A stretch of DNA of 64,000 nt from Methanohalobium evestigatum Z-7303 (GCF_000196655.1 NC_014253.1:1753423-1817422); one strand, 5' to 3'. Shown: positions 17,066-25,278, counted from the first letter of the stretch. Program-made: numbers and translations. The notes: generated by a model not told the origin, from the letters alone.

Positions 17066-18286
17066 ATGATATACACCGTATCAGAACTCAACACCCATAT
17101 CAAACAGCTACTAAAAAATGAACTGTCAATAAATCAAATATGGGTCAGAGGAGAAATATCCAACTTCAAAAAACACACATCAGGGCACTACTATTTTACA
17201 TTAAAGGACAGAAACAACCAGATTAGCTGTGTGAGTTTCAGGTCAACTAACAGAAACATCAAATTCGAACCTGAAGACTCGATGCAGGTACTTATTTTTG
17301 GTTCGATTGACGTCTATAAAGTTCGCGGACAATACCAATTAAATGTGTTTGATATACGACCCGACGGAATCGGAGAATTATACAAAGCCTACGAACAGCT
17401 CAAAAATCAACTGGATTCTGAAGGGTTTTTCAAGGACACAAATAAAAAATCCATCCCGGAATTTCCCCACCGAATAGGAGTGGCAACATCCACAAAAGGA
17501 GCCGCCATTCATGACATAATGAACGTAGTAAAACGCAGGTTTCCTGTTGACATACTGATATCTCCTACCATAGTACAGGGTGAACAGTCAGCATCAAGTA
17601 TAGTAGATTCCATCGAAAAACTGAACCAGTGTAGTGTCGATGTTATTATACTGGGAAGAGGAGGGGGTTCGTTAGAAGACCTGTGGTCGTTTAATGAAGA
17701 AATCGTAGCAAGAGCCATCTACAGTTCACAGAAACCCGTAATATCTGCTGTTGGTCATGAAACCGATTATACAATCGCGGATTTTACAGCAGACATGCGT
17801 GCTCCCACCCCTTCGGCAGCCGCTGAACTGGTCGTCCCCGATTATATGGACATAATCCGGCGTATCAATAATCTGTCATCACGTATGGAAAACGCCATCA
17901 CAAACAAAATAACTGAAAAATCCACACAATTATACTATGTACAAAAACGGATGCATCCGGAACGGTTATATGATAACATAAGACAGAATCAGCAGCAGGT
18001 AGATGAACTGTTATCACGTATGGAATACAGCATAAAAAACGTCTTAAAATCAAAAAAATCATCATTACAAATACATGCAAACCATCTGCAGGCTGTAAGC
18101 CCATTAAAGACATTGGAGAGGGGATACTCTATAACCACAGATTCTAAAAATGGGTCTGTGATAAAAAGTATAGATAATGTGAGCAATGGCGACAGTCTTG
18201 ATATAATAGTTAAAGATGGTATTATAAAATGCAGTGTCAAAAACACCAGCAAAAAATCATTGAAACACAACAGTGCTAAAGATTAA
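17066..18286 (+). CDS. xseA: Exodeoxyribonuclease VII large subunit
   Basis: 406 aa catalytic subunit of the single-strand-specific exonuclease VII. An N-terminal OB fold (IWVRGEISNFKKHTSGHYYFTLKD) is followed by the catalytic domain with GVATSTKGAAIHDI, ILGRGGGSLEDLWSFNEE and SAVGHETDYTIADF, then a coiled-coil region and a short C-terminal segment. This is a bacterial-type enzyme that occurs in Methanosarcinales, probably by old transfer. The partner xseB follows 14 bases downstream. Codon use is not visibly different from neighbours. Confidence 0.96.
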   Translation: MIYTVSELNTHIKQLLKNELSINQIWVRGEISNFKKHTSGHYYFTLKDRNNQISCVSFRSTNRNIKFEPEDSMQVLIFGSIDVYKVRGQYQLNVFDIRPDGIGELYKAYEQLKNQLDSEGFFKDTNKKSIPEFPHRIGVATSTKGAAIHDIMNVVKRRFPVDILISPTIVQGEQSASSIVDSIEKLNQCSVDVIILGRGGGSLEDLWSFNEEIVARAIYSSQKPVISAVGHETDYTIADFTADMRAPTPSAAAELVVPDYMDIIRRINNLSSRMENAITNKITEKSTQLYYVQKRMHPERLYDNIRQNQQQVDELLSRMEYSIKNVLKSKKSSLQIHANHLQAVSPLKTLERGYSITTDSKNGSVIKSIDNVSNGDSLDIIVKDGIIKCSVKNTSKKSLKHNSAKD

Positions 18287-18300
18287 AGATTGGAGATAAT

Positions 18301-18543
18301 ATGCCGGAAGAAGATAACGATGACACACGTTTTGAGGATTCACTTGAAGAACTTGAACAAATCGTAAAACAACTCGAAAATGGAGACCTTACACTTGATG
18401 AAAGTCTTGAAACCTTTGAATATGGAATCAAACTTGTTCAAAAATGCAACTCCAAAATCAACATGGCTGAGAAAAAAATTGAAGAACTAATAGAAGAAAA
18501 CTCTGAACTAAAAACAAAACAATTCACAGAATTCGATGATTGA
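18301..18543 (+). CDS. xseB: Exodeoxyribonuclease VII small subunit
   Basis: 80 aa, the usual size. FEDSLEELEQIVKQLENGDLTLDESLETFE is the family pattern in sequence, here spanning about residues 11-40; the protein forms a helical hairpin that binds the XseA coiled coil. A TTGGAGATAAT site precedes the ATG. It ends the xse pair; a 144-bp spacer separates it from the next gene. Confidence 0.94.
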   Translation: MPEEDNDDTRFEDSLEELEQIVKQLENGDLTLDESLETFEYGIKLVQKCNSKINMAEKKIEELIEENSELKTKQFTEFDD

Positions 18544-18687
18544 AAAAGTCTAAAGCACTACCCAAATCCATATTAAACAGTTGTCCATCATTACATTACA
18601 TGGTGAATAATATCTTCAAGTGCCATCAGATATTATTTCACAAAACTATATATAAATGCCAAGTAGCCCCTATAAAGAGGACAATAA

Positions 18688-20064
18688 ATGACAGAATTCC
18701 AGAAGTTATCATGTGGTATTCCAGGTTTGGATGAAATTCTGGGTGGTTTCGTCACTCCTTCTACAGTTCTTGTTGCTGGTACCGCCGGTGTTGGAAAAAC
18801 CACCATGTCGCTCCACATCCTTTCAAATGCCACAAAAAACGGTGAAAAAACATTATATGTCCCAATAACCACAGAATCTTCTGATAAATTCCAAGATTAT
18901 GTATCAACCTTAGAATTTTATGATGATTCAATAGAAATACATGAGATAAACCGGCAAAACGCTGAAAAAGATCCATTGAGCACGCTGATTGACATTGGCA
19001 ATGTCGTTTCATCAGCAAACCCTGATAGAATTGTAATCGACCCTATAACACCACTTGGTTTCGGTTTTGTGGAGCAGGAAAAAAGGCGATTTTTCTACAC
19101 CCTGGATTCAATGATTCAGGAATGGAACGCTCTGGTAATACTTACAGGTGAATTATTCGAAGATGAAATTCACACAACTGTCATCAGTCATCTCGCAGAT
19201 GGTATCATCTATCTTTTCAGAGAGGAAGTCGGATTCCGCACCGATAAGTACCTAAAAATCATCAAAATGCGGGGCATCGATCCCCAGATTAAATCCAATT
19301 ACAGCTCCCAGAAAATCCATTATGATGTTAGCTCAGAAGGGTTTAAAATATATCCCCGCCTTAAACCCGATGAAAATACCGAATTCGAAGATACAAAGAT
19401 AGAATCTGGTATTAAGGGATTTGACCCATTGCTCGGCGATGGAATACCGAAAGCATCCAGCATACTTATTGAAGGAGAACCAGGGACGGGAAAAACCATT
19501 TTCAGCCTGCAATACATCATGAATGGTCTTATTAATGGAGAACCCTGTATAATCGTAACCTATGAAGAAATACCACAGCAGATAATACTTGAAGCAAGTA
19601 AGTTTGGATGGAATCTGCAGTCTTATATTGATGAAGGGGTGTTAAAATTCATATATACAAACCCTGTTGATGTACATCCTGCAAAACACGAATCCTTTAT
19701 CAAAAGTAACGTGGAAGAGATGGGTGCAAAAAGGATTGTGTTTGATGGTATTGTTAATATGGAAATGACTATTCAAGACCCAATAAAATTACGCGGTCAT
19801 TTTCAGGCTGTCATTAATTATCTAAAAAGTAAAAATGTAACATCCCTTTTTACAACTGAAATACTTCCCGGTAAAGAAGAAATAACCACAAGCCATGATG
19901 CATCGTTTATAATGGATATAGTCGTGGTTATGGAATATACCAAATCCTCCGAACAGATTAAAAATAATCTGCACATCATGAAATCACGAAGAACCAGCCA
20001 TGACCCACAGTTGAAAGAATATCAAATAACCGATAGTGGCATAGAAATACTAAATGATTCTTAA
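18688..20064 (+). CDS. Double-domain KaiC-like ATPase
   Basis: 458 aa with two RecA/KaiC domains. Domain 1 (about 1-228) has Walker A GTAGVGKTT; domain 2 (about 230-458) starts SGIKGFDPLLGDGIP and has Walker A GEPGTGKTI and the acidic pair TYEEIPQQ. Domain 1 has TTESSDK where KaiC domains carry paired glutamates, so it may be catalytically weaker. It has the double-domain layout of cyanobacterial KaiC but no KaiA/KaiB nearby. A GAGG site precedes the ATG. With the single-domain paralogue upstream it brackets xseAB. It is convergent with the broken HTH gene at 20085. Confidence 0.9.
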   Translation: MTEFQKLSCGIPGLDEILGGFVTPSTVLVAGTAGVGKTTMSLHILSNATKNGEKTLYVPITTESSDKFQDYVSTLEFYDDSIEIHEINRQNAEKDPLSTLIDIGNVVSSANPDRIVIDPITPLGFGFVEQEKRRFFYTLDSMIQEWNALVILTGELFEDEIHTTVISHLADGIIYLFREEVGFRTDKYLKIIKMRGIDPQIKSNYSSQKIHYDVSSEGFKIYPRLKPDENTEFEDTKIESGIKGFDPLLGDGIPKASSILIEGEPGTGKTIFSLQYIMNGLINGEPCIIVTYEEIPQQIILEASKFGWNLQSYIDEGVLKFIYTNPVDVHPAKHESFIKSNVEEMGAKRIVFDGIVNMEMTIQDPIKLRGHFQAVINYLKSKNVTSLFTTEILPGKEEITTSHDASFIMDIVVVMEYTKSSEQIKNNLHIMKSRRTSHDPQLKEYQITDSGIEILNDS

Positions 20065-20272
20065 AAATAACTAAAAAATAAAAATTAGAAGTTGTGAAGC
20101 TCTCTTTCTACAAAGGTTCCGGTTTCTGTTAACTGTTACGATTCACCCTGTTTTTCTACCAAACCCTTCTCCTGCAGTTCTTCCAGTGTTTTATCAACCG
20201 AAGTTCGCACCACATGCATCAATTTACCTATACGTTCAGCATCCATACTGCCTTTGGAACCAAGTAATTGCA

Positions 20273-20832
20273 CTGACTGCTCTCCCACGAGTAAACTCGT
20301 GAGGTTCTCTTGAACCTTGAGAGCCTCAACCTTTGACGAGGTTGAGCGTTTGCTGGTTCATGGACGGTACTTGCGAACTGATGTCGAAACCAGTCGTAGA
20401 GGTCCCATCTCCACAGCCGCTGATTCCCGCGAGCCCCACGGTATGCCTTAATACAGAGTATACGTTTTAAAACTATATAATTTTTACCTAATTCTAGCGA
20501 TTATAATGTTTATCATAAACTTATCAAACATCAACGGGGTTGTTTCATCCAACGGTTAGAACAGGCTGTCCGACAATTAATATTAAAGTGGATATCTTAT
20601 ACAAAAGGACATACCAAGTAACTATAAATTATCAGTCCTGATTGATTCTCTTTTATCAAGTGACAGCATCTGTGACTGGTTTTTGGATTATTGGATAAAT
20701 GCTATTGATACATAAATTAATCTTTAACCTACATTTATTTAAATAGGAAATAAAAATAGATTGACAGTATCGAATTGTCGGACAGGCTCTATAAACCGTT
20801 GGCTTTCACGTACCCCCTGTTGCCCCATCCTC
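20273..20832 (-). mobile_element. TnpB-less IS200/IS605-type element (family A), itself interrupted by a MITE
   Basis: The left end at 20832 starts GAGGATGGGG directly after target TTAC, as in the copy at 44732. It contains the AACGGTT/AACCGTT stem and the ATCAACGGGGTTGTTTCATC segment shared with that copy. The right end has hairpin CACGAG-TTTA-CTCGTG and finishes GCAGTCAG at 20273. Between about 20290 and 20460 the minus strand can be read as a degenerate TnpB tail, but no tnpB or tnpA frame remains. It needs a transposase in trans. There is no target duplication, as expected for this family. Confidence 0.8.
20559..20789. mobile_element. MITE-1, 231 bp, TA target duplication
   Basis: Imperfect terminal inverted repeats: left GAACAGGCTGTCCGACAATT, right (reversed) GAGCCTGTCCGACAATT. 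A TA dinucleotide flanks both sides (20557-20558 and 20790-20791). Removing the insert restores AACGGTT-ATA-AACCGTT, the perfect stem found in the uninterrupted family A copy near 44690-44706. TA duplication points to an IS630/Tc1-mariner-like mobiliser; no transposase gene is inside. Confidence 0.8.
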
Positions 20833-20918
20833 GTAATTTTTGTCGGTTGTTGTTCCCTGTTACAAACCTCAGTAATTCATCAAGATTATCAGTTTTCAAT
20901 TATACCACCTTTAAAACT

Positions 20919-21030
20919 GGCACTGTTCAGTTAAGACACTCTTTCACCTGATTTATAGCTCTAAACCGTTGTGCTAAGAAGTACTGAAAATCCAAAATAG
21001 TTTAATATGTTCCATTAACTGAACAGTACC
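20919..21030. mobile_element. MITE-2, 112 bp, 9-bp target duplication
   Basis: Terminal inverted repeats of 16 bp with one mismatch: GGCACTGTTCAGTTAA at 20919-20934 and TTAACTGAACAGTACC at 21015-21030. The 9-bp direct repeat TTTAAAACT flanks it exactly (20910-20918 and 21031-21039). It has no coding capacity. It sits about 20 bp upstream of the start of the broken HTH gene and would separate that gene from its promoter. Confidence 0.85.
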
Positions 21031-21126
21031 TTTAAAACTTCCCGGTAAATTTATTAATTATTTTATTATATGTGGTATTAGTTTAAATAATTTATAGTTA
21101 AACTTACAGGTTGATTAAGGGATAAT

Positions 21127-21133
21127 TTTATAA
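21127..21133 (+). promoter_or_regulatory. TATA box of the SRP RNA
   Basis: TTTATAA centred 27 bases before the inferred 5' end of the SRP RNA, the canonical archaeal spacing. Confidence 0.6.
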
Positions 21134-21156
21134 ATCGTGATGCATTATGTATAGTT

Positions 21157-21473
21157 CGGCGGGCTAGCCCGGGTGGTTCGGCGTCACCTGTAACCTGAAA
21201 TACGTCGATATGCAGGGGGCGAAGCCGATGGAAGGTGTCCTTCTCGTTTTCAAACCTGGGGTTTCAACTAAGAAGCTCCGTCCTGCTTGGACGATGTTAA
21301 TACGGAGGCTTCCCGGAAGGTAGGTTTCCGTATTTTAACCGCGAGAACCGGTCTAGGCCCGGAAGGGAGCAGACTAACCGCGGACATCCGTCGCTTGCAG
21401 GGTTGCGGGGTGGAGAAGAAACCACAGATAATTTGGAAACGAGAAGGGCATCAACCTGAGGCGTGTCCGCCAT
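21157..21473 (+). ncRNA. ffs: Archaeal SRP RNA (7S RNA)
   Basis: RNA scaffold of the signal recognition particle for co-translational membrane targeting. The 5' end CGGCGGGCTAGCCCGGG pairs terminally with the 3' GTCCGCC. The Alu-like 5' domain has GGTGGTTCGGCGTCACC and CCTGTAACC. The S domain carries the SRP54-binding helix 8 region around CTAGGCCCGGAAGGGAGCAG, the signature of SRP RNA. Length about 317 nt is normal for archaea. Ends are inferred from pairing. tRNA-Ser follows 18 bases later, so the two may be one precursor. Confidence 0.95.
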
Positions 21474-21491
21474 CTAAACCAGTTTGTAAAT

Positions 21492-21576
21492 GACGAGATA
21501 GCCGAGCCCGGCAAGGCGCAGGATTGCTAATCCTGTGGCGCTCTGCGCCTCGGGGGTTCGAATCCCCCTCTCGTCG
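21492..21576 (+). tRNA. tRNA-Ser(GCT)
   Basis: Class II tRNA of 85 nt. Acceptor GACGAGA pairs with TCTCGTC, discriminator G. The anticodon arm CAGGA-TTGCTAA-TCCTG gives anticodon GCT for AGC/AGT codons. A long variable arm (GGCGC...GCGCC) and T-arm GGGGG-TTCGAAT-CCCCC complete it. No intron; CCA is not encoded at the end. Confidence 0.97.
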
Positions 21577-21592
21577 TCCATTTTAAAAAGAG

Positions 21593-21841
21593 ATGAATAA
21601 CATGTCCTATGACACACATACAGTTCCGCTAAAGACTCGTAAAAAATCCGAGGAAAGCTGTAATACTGAAAACAGTTGCAGTTCCTGTGGATCTGGATGT
21701 AGCGGTGGTCTGGTTGAAGCGGGTTCTGAAAAAGATGTTGTGTACCGAAACGTATTAATTTTCACTCTTGTGGCTCTGGTATTTGTAACAGTTACCTACA
21801 GCATTATGCAGCTTTTAAGAACAATAGCCGGTGTAAAGTGA
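21593..21841 (+). CDS. Small Cys-rich single-span membrane protein
   Basis: 82 aa or 79 aa, as the first ATG (21593) and the second (21602) both lack a clear ribosome-binding site. The N-terminal part is hydrophilic with a cluster CNTENSCSSCGSGC that might bind a metal. One membrane helix follows (VLIFTLVALVFVTVTYSIM). I do not recognise the family. The TGA stop coincides with the right end of the neighbouring TnpB element (GTGAACTAC), so the native C-terminus may have been cut by that insertion. Confidence 0.6.
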   Translation: MNNMSYDTHTVPLKTRKKSEESCNTENSCSSCGSGCSGGLVEAGSEKDVVYRNVLIFTLVALVFVTVTYSIMQLLRTIAGVK

Positions 21842-23349
21842 ACTACTCCACCTTTTCAGGCGGAGCTTCCTGCGAATACCCGTATCATCCCGGTAATGAT
21901 TGAGTAATCATCCCGATCAACAGGCCTGTCTGTCGCAGATTATCAGTGAAATGCTGATAGCCCGTCCACAGGGCATTCTGGCGTAAGTACCTCTCCATTA
22001 TCACTATAGCACTGTTTTTATCCCTATCCATTGATTGCCTACAATAGGGACAGTTGTAGTTCCTTTCATACAGAGGCATCTTTTGTCGGTAACCACAATT
22101 ACAGCAGTCCTGAGAGGTATATGATTCATCAATTTCTATTATTCTTTTGCCTACTCTTAAAGATTTATAGGCCAGAAATTGAGCGAACCGTCCTATGTAA
22201 CCTGAATTGTGGGTACCGCGGTGTGTGCTTTTATCGGACTTCTTGTCTCCTTTCTTGCTCGATGCCATCTGTTTGGCTGACAAATCACCGATGATTATAA
22301 CACTTGCATCTGTATTGTCAACGATGTTCCTCGTTTTCTTGTGCTGGAAATCCTTCAACTGGTTGGAAGATTTCTGTTTCATCCTGTTCAGGTTGCGCTT
22401 CAACCTGTACCACTTTTTACTATATCTCTTGCAGTGATCCAATCTGGACTGTATCTGCTGGATTTTAGGCTCCCTGTATTTATCCGGTCTCTTATTAATC
22501 ATCTCTCTAAGATTTCCGTCAGAATCGACCATGGTATGTTTGTTGACACCAATATCCATTGCCAGGTATTTGTCATTGTGTTTGAAATCCAGACAGGGTA
22601 CATTATATGTGATACTGAGATAATATCCTCCATCTTTCTTCTGATATATCCCGACCTGTGCAATCTCATCAGCTACTCTCAGTATCCTGTCATAAAGGAT
22701 TTTAGCAGGCAAACCGAATTTCAACTCCAATCCAGATGGATGATTGTGTGAAAAACTGATAAAAACTTCATCATCTTCAGTATATTCAGGCTTATCTGCA
22801 CCGTATAGATAATTAGTAGTATCGGTACTGTTATAGGCTATCTTATTACTTTTAGAATCAGTAATTTCAAATCCAGACTGATTGTAGGTCATGGTGAAGA
22901 AATAATCCACTCCGCGATATTTGGGTGGTCTTGCGTTTTCATCACAGTTTCTCTTCAATGAGAAGAACGATTTGTAGTTAGCATCAAGTCGTTTCAGTAC
23001 AGACTGCAATACCTTGGAATACACCCACTTATATTCAGGATACTGTTTCTTGGTATTTGGTAAATCGTTCTGCTGTTTAATGTAGCTGATTTTCATACCA
23101 TTACTATAAGCATCTTTGCGTTCAGCAAGAGCAAAATTGTACAGCAACCTGCATTTCTCAGACAGTATCCACAATAATTCTTCCTGTTGTGATGTAGGTA
23201 TAATCCGTACCGGTAAAGTCTGATACATAATTTACTATTTGATATGAAAATAATTATAAGTTATTATCCGTTAGCTTTTTTATAATAACAAATATATTCA
23301 TAAGACGCTCTTATCTACCAGCTGTTGCGAGGAGATTTCTCGCTTCAAA
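21839..23349 (-). mobile_element. IS1341-type element (family B) carrying only tnpB
   Basis: The left end lies at 23349, after target TTTTAAC, starting TTTGAAGCGAG with stem GCGAG/CTCGC. The right end is hairpin CTCCGCCT-GAAA-AGGTGGAG followed by TAGTTCA at 21839. No tnpA is present; the related complete element at 59928-61749 could supply it. There is no target duplication. The tnpB frame is intact. Confidence 0.75.
21885..23228 (-). CDS. tnpB: TnpB RNA-guided nuclease, family B element 1
   Basis: 447 aa, full length. An N-terminal helical domain (YQTLPVRIIPTSQQEELL) precedes the RuvC-like nuclease: motif I AMDIGVNKHT, motif II region VIIIGDLSAKQM, zinc ribbon CCNCG...CPYC and motif III DRDKNSAIVIMERYL. 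The usual Glu of motif II is replaced by Asp in IGDL. TnpB proteins use an RNA from the element's right end to cut matching DNA and promote element retention. It is about 38% of residues by eye like the TnpB at 59943, but the exact figure needs alignment. Confidence 0.92.
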   Translation of the reverse strand: MYQTLPVRIIPTSQQEELLWILSEKCRLLYNFALAERKDAYSNGMKISYIKQQNDLPNTKKQYPEYKWVYSKVLQSVLKRLDANYKSFFSLKRNCDENARPPKYRGVDYFFTMTYNQSGFEITDSKSNKIAYNSTDTTNYLYGADKPEYTEDDEVFISFSHNHPSGLELKFGLPAKILYDRILRVADEIAQVGIYQKKDGGYYLSITYNVPCLDFKHNDKYLAMDIGVNKHTMVDSDGNLREMINKRPDKYREPKIQQIQSRLDHCKRYSKKWYRLKRNLNRMKQKSSNQLKDFQHKKTRNIVDNTDASVIIIGDLSAKQMASSKKGDKKSDKSTHRGTHNSGYIGRFAQFLAYKSLRVGKRIIEIDESYTSQDCCNCGYRQKMPLYERNYNCPYCRQSMDRDKNSAIVIMERYLRQNALWTGYQHFTDNLRQTGLLIGMITQSLPG

Positions 23350-23358
23350 GTTAAAAAA

Positions 23359-23676
23359 TCAATTTTTGTAAGGATACCTCTTTTGATTTCCACAGTTAAG
23401 ACAGGTAACCGTTACATTGTTATTTTTTAACCTGACTCTTGATGTTTTTCCCGGCAAAAGATAAGAGTTACATTGTTTGCATATTCTGCGTTTTAATTCA
23501 GGTGGAAGTCTGATACGGTATTTCATACCTATTTTTCTGGCAAGATATGCATACCTGTTGCTCCACTCCAGATTGGACTGTCTGGCTTCATTTTCTGCAA
23601 AACTGAAAAGTAATTGTATGCGCTGATATGCAATATCCTTAATCAGAACCTTTTTTTTCTTTCGTGCACGCCCCAT
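23359..23676 (-). CDS. rnp4: RNase P protein component 4 (Rpr2/Rpp21)
   Basis: 105 aa. Zinc-ribbon subunit of archaeal RNase P that removes tRNA 5' leaders. N-terminal helices (IAYQRIQLLFSFAENEARQ, IGMKYRIRLPPELKRRICK) are followed by zinc ligands CKQCNSYLLPGKTSRVR ... CLNCGNQKRYP. The basic start MGRARKKKKV is typical. The stop is only nine bases from the left end of the TnpB element, so the insertion just missed the gene. Confidence 0.95.
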   Translation of the reverse strand: MGRARKKKKVLIKDIAYQRIQLLFSFAENEARQSNLEWSNRYAYLARKIGMKYRIRLPPELKRRICKQCNSYLLPGKTSRVRLKNNNVTVTCLNCGNQKRYPYKN

Positions 23677-23692
23677 TTGAGTAGCCTTTTAT

Positions 23693-24445
23693 TTATTGTT
23701 CAAAATTTAATATAACTACATCAACATCTGGATTATTTTCATTGACCAGCTGTTTGAATTTTTCAGTGTCTCCTTCTGTTCCTTCTACATAATTGTAATG
23801 CATCGGTATCGCTATTTTTGGAGACATGGATGCCACAGCATCTGCAGCCTCGGATTCATCCATTGTGTATGTACCTCCGATGGGAACCAGAACAACATCT
23901 GCTGACACATCATTCATTTCCGGTATAAAATCAGTATCACCGGTATGATAGATTCTCAAACCTCCCAACTCTATAAGATATCCTACACCCATACCTTTTG
24001 GATGATACTGCTTATCAATGTTATAAGCAGGCAATACCTCAATATTGACATCTTTTATAGAAAGGTGGTCACGCAGCATATCACCATCCCTTACACGCCG
24101 AGCATCCCCTTTAAAATCCAGTGTTACACTTTCAGGTATAAGGGTAGTGGCATAACTTTTCCTCACTTTTCTGATGGATTCGGGATTGCAGTGATCAAAA
24201 TGTTCATGAGTTATCAGTAGTACATCTGCCTGGTCTTCAAAATTGATTATACTCGTTGGTAATACATAAGGATCAATATATACATTAATTTCTGCTTCTT
24301 TTATCATAAACCCTGCATGACCAAGCCATTTTATGGTCACATTATCAATAGTTGTGCTTGTATCGTCCAATATAAATACCTCATTTAATCCAGTCATCTG
24401 ATAATTTCCAGAGAATAATATATAATTTTGGAATATTAATTTCAT
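23693..24445 (-). CDS. Metallo-beta-lactamase-fold metal-dependent hydrolase (UPF0173-like)
   Basis: 250 aa from the first ATG, which overlaps the stop of the upstream regulator (ATGA). Family members usually begin close to the beta strand TIKWLGHAGFMI, so the ATG at 24397 (MTGLNEV) is a plausible alternative. Metal ligands are visible in THEHFDHCN, YHTGDTDFI and PMHYNYVEG. The substrate is unknown; members act as broad metal-dependent hydrolases. The coupling with the TrmB-like regulator suggests one transcript. Confidence 0.85.
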   Translation of the reverse strand: MKLIFQNYILFSGNYQMTGLNEVFILDDTSTTIDNVTIKWLGHAGFMIKEAEINVYIDPYVLPTSIINFEDQADVLLITHEHFDHCNPESIRKVRKSYATTLIPESVTLDFKGDARRVRDGDMLRDHLSIKDVNIEVLPAYNIDKQYHPKGMGVGYLIELGGLRIYHTGDTDFIPEMNDVSADVVLVPIGGTYTMDESEAADAVASMSPKIAIPMHYNYVEGTEGDTEKFKQLVNENNPDVDVVILNFEQ

Positions 24446-25278
24446 ACAGACAGAGTAAAATCATCCGCTCTATCCCAAAGCTTTCTAAATTTGGTTTTTA
24501 GTTTCTGGGAAAAATTTGTATCATAAATTTTTATCAATCCCAGTGTTTTATTAGGATTTAGTGGATTATCCACATTAAGTATTATCATGTAATTATCAAT
24601 CAGCGTAAATCCGTTTCTGGTCTCCAGTATTTTTACATTTAAGAATCTATCAATTCGACCCTGTACTTCATCTGAAACCGAGTTATATTTTTGTTTAAGA
24701 AGCGTTAAAAAGTAGGATTCAGGTGTTATTATATTAACCCGAACACCCCTATTTATCAGAGGCATCATGTTGTCAAAAATAGGAGGGAAAAATTCTGTAA
24801 ATTCAGATGGTTCAAGCGATTTTAAGGATTCCTGATGAACAATACAAATCTCATTTTCTATCTCTTCTGAAACCTGTTTGATAAAACTTAAATGGTCGTC
24901 ATCACCCATAATCGTTGACCAGAACGTATTTTCATGGTAATCAGGATAATTGTATTGAGATAATTTCTCTTCAGCTTTAGAAATGGTTTCTTTAAGCCTG
25001 TTAAGCTCTTTTTCAGTATCTTTTTCCCTTTTAGAATAATAATTGTTGAGTGCAAGTTTGGGTTCTACAGGACGGTATTTTTTGGGTCTTGATTCCTGGA
25101 TATCAACCAGTCCATGATTTTTGAGCGATTCAAGAACTTCATAAACCTTGCCCATTGGTATATCGGACTTCTTGGACACTGTGTTGGCTTCAGATATACC
25201 TTCTTCTAACAGTGTTAGATAGGCTAAAGCCTCGTATTTGTTTAAACCCATGTCTTTTAACAGGTTTTCATCATCCAT
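24442..25278 (-). CDS. TrmB-family transcriptional regulator
   Basis: 278 aa. Winged HTH at about 5-75 (LGLNKYEALAYLTLLEEG-like, MGKVYEVLESLKNHGLV), a coiled-coil linker (KREKDTEKELNRLKETI) and a C-terminal effector-binding region typical of TrmB proteins. It is divergent from the RND exporter operon across a 150-bp region, so that operon is a likely target; this is inference from arrangement. Ligand unknown. The last four bases overlap the start of the hydrolase gene. Confidence 0.88.
   Translation of the reverse strand: MDDENLLKDMGLNKYEALAYLTLLEEGISEANTVSKKSDIPMGKVYEVLESLKNHGLVDIQESRPKKYRPVEPKLALNNYYSKREKDTEKELNRLKETISKAEEKLSQYNYPDYHENTFWSTIMGDDDHLSFIKQVSEEIENEICIVHQESLKSLEPSEFTEFFPPIFDNMMPLINRGVRVNIITPESYFLTLLKQKYNSVSDEVQGRIDRFLNVKILETRNGFTLIDNYMIILNVDNPLNPNKTLGLIKIYDTNFSQKLKTKFRKLWDRADDFTLSV

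Larger units (their letters stand above)
20085..20899 (-). pseudogene. HTH (MarR/ArsR-like) gene split by an IS605-type element, with an in-frame stop
   Basis: The 5' piece (20899 to 20833) starts at a TTG behind GGTGGT and reads LKTDNLDELLRFVTGNNNRQK. The 3' piece (20272 to 20085) reads LLGSKGSMDAERIGKLMHVV and onwards, then QGES, a TAA at 20136-20138, and QLTETGTFVERELHNF to a second TAA. Removing 20273-20832 joins ...TTAC to TGCAA and gives a seamless frame RQKLLQLLGSKGS, about 84 codons with one internal stop. The intact protein would be a small winged-helix regulator. It is doubly inactivated. Confidence 0.85.

Noticed and set aside
18540-18734. 64-aa frame between xseB and the second kaiC-like gene
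   Set aside because: It overlaps the kaiC-like start, has no ribosome-binding site of its own beyond the xseB end, and its composition is that of spacer DNA.
16264-20064. A circadian clock operon
   Set aside because: No KaiA or KaiB is present and archaeal KaiC-like proteins are not established clock parts.
20136-20138. Recoding of the in-frame stop as pyrrolysine
   Set aside because: The codon is TAA, while pyrrolysine uses TAG; the gene is already split by insertions.
21287-21493. 68-aa frame on the plus strand
   Set aside because: It lies inside the SRP RNA, whose pairing and signature explain the sequence; the peptide has no protein character.
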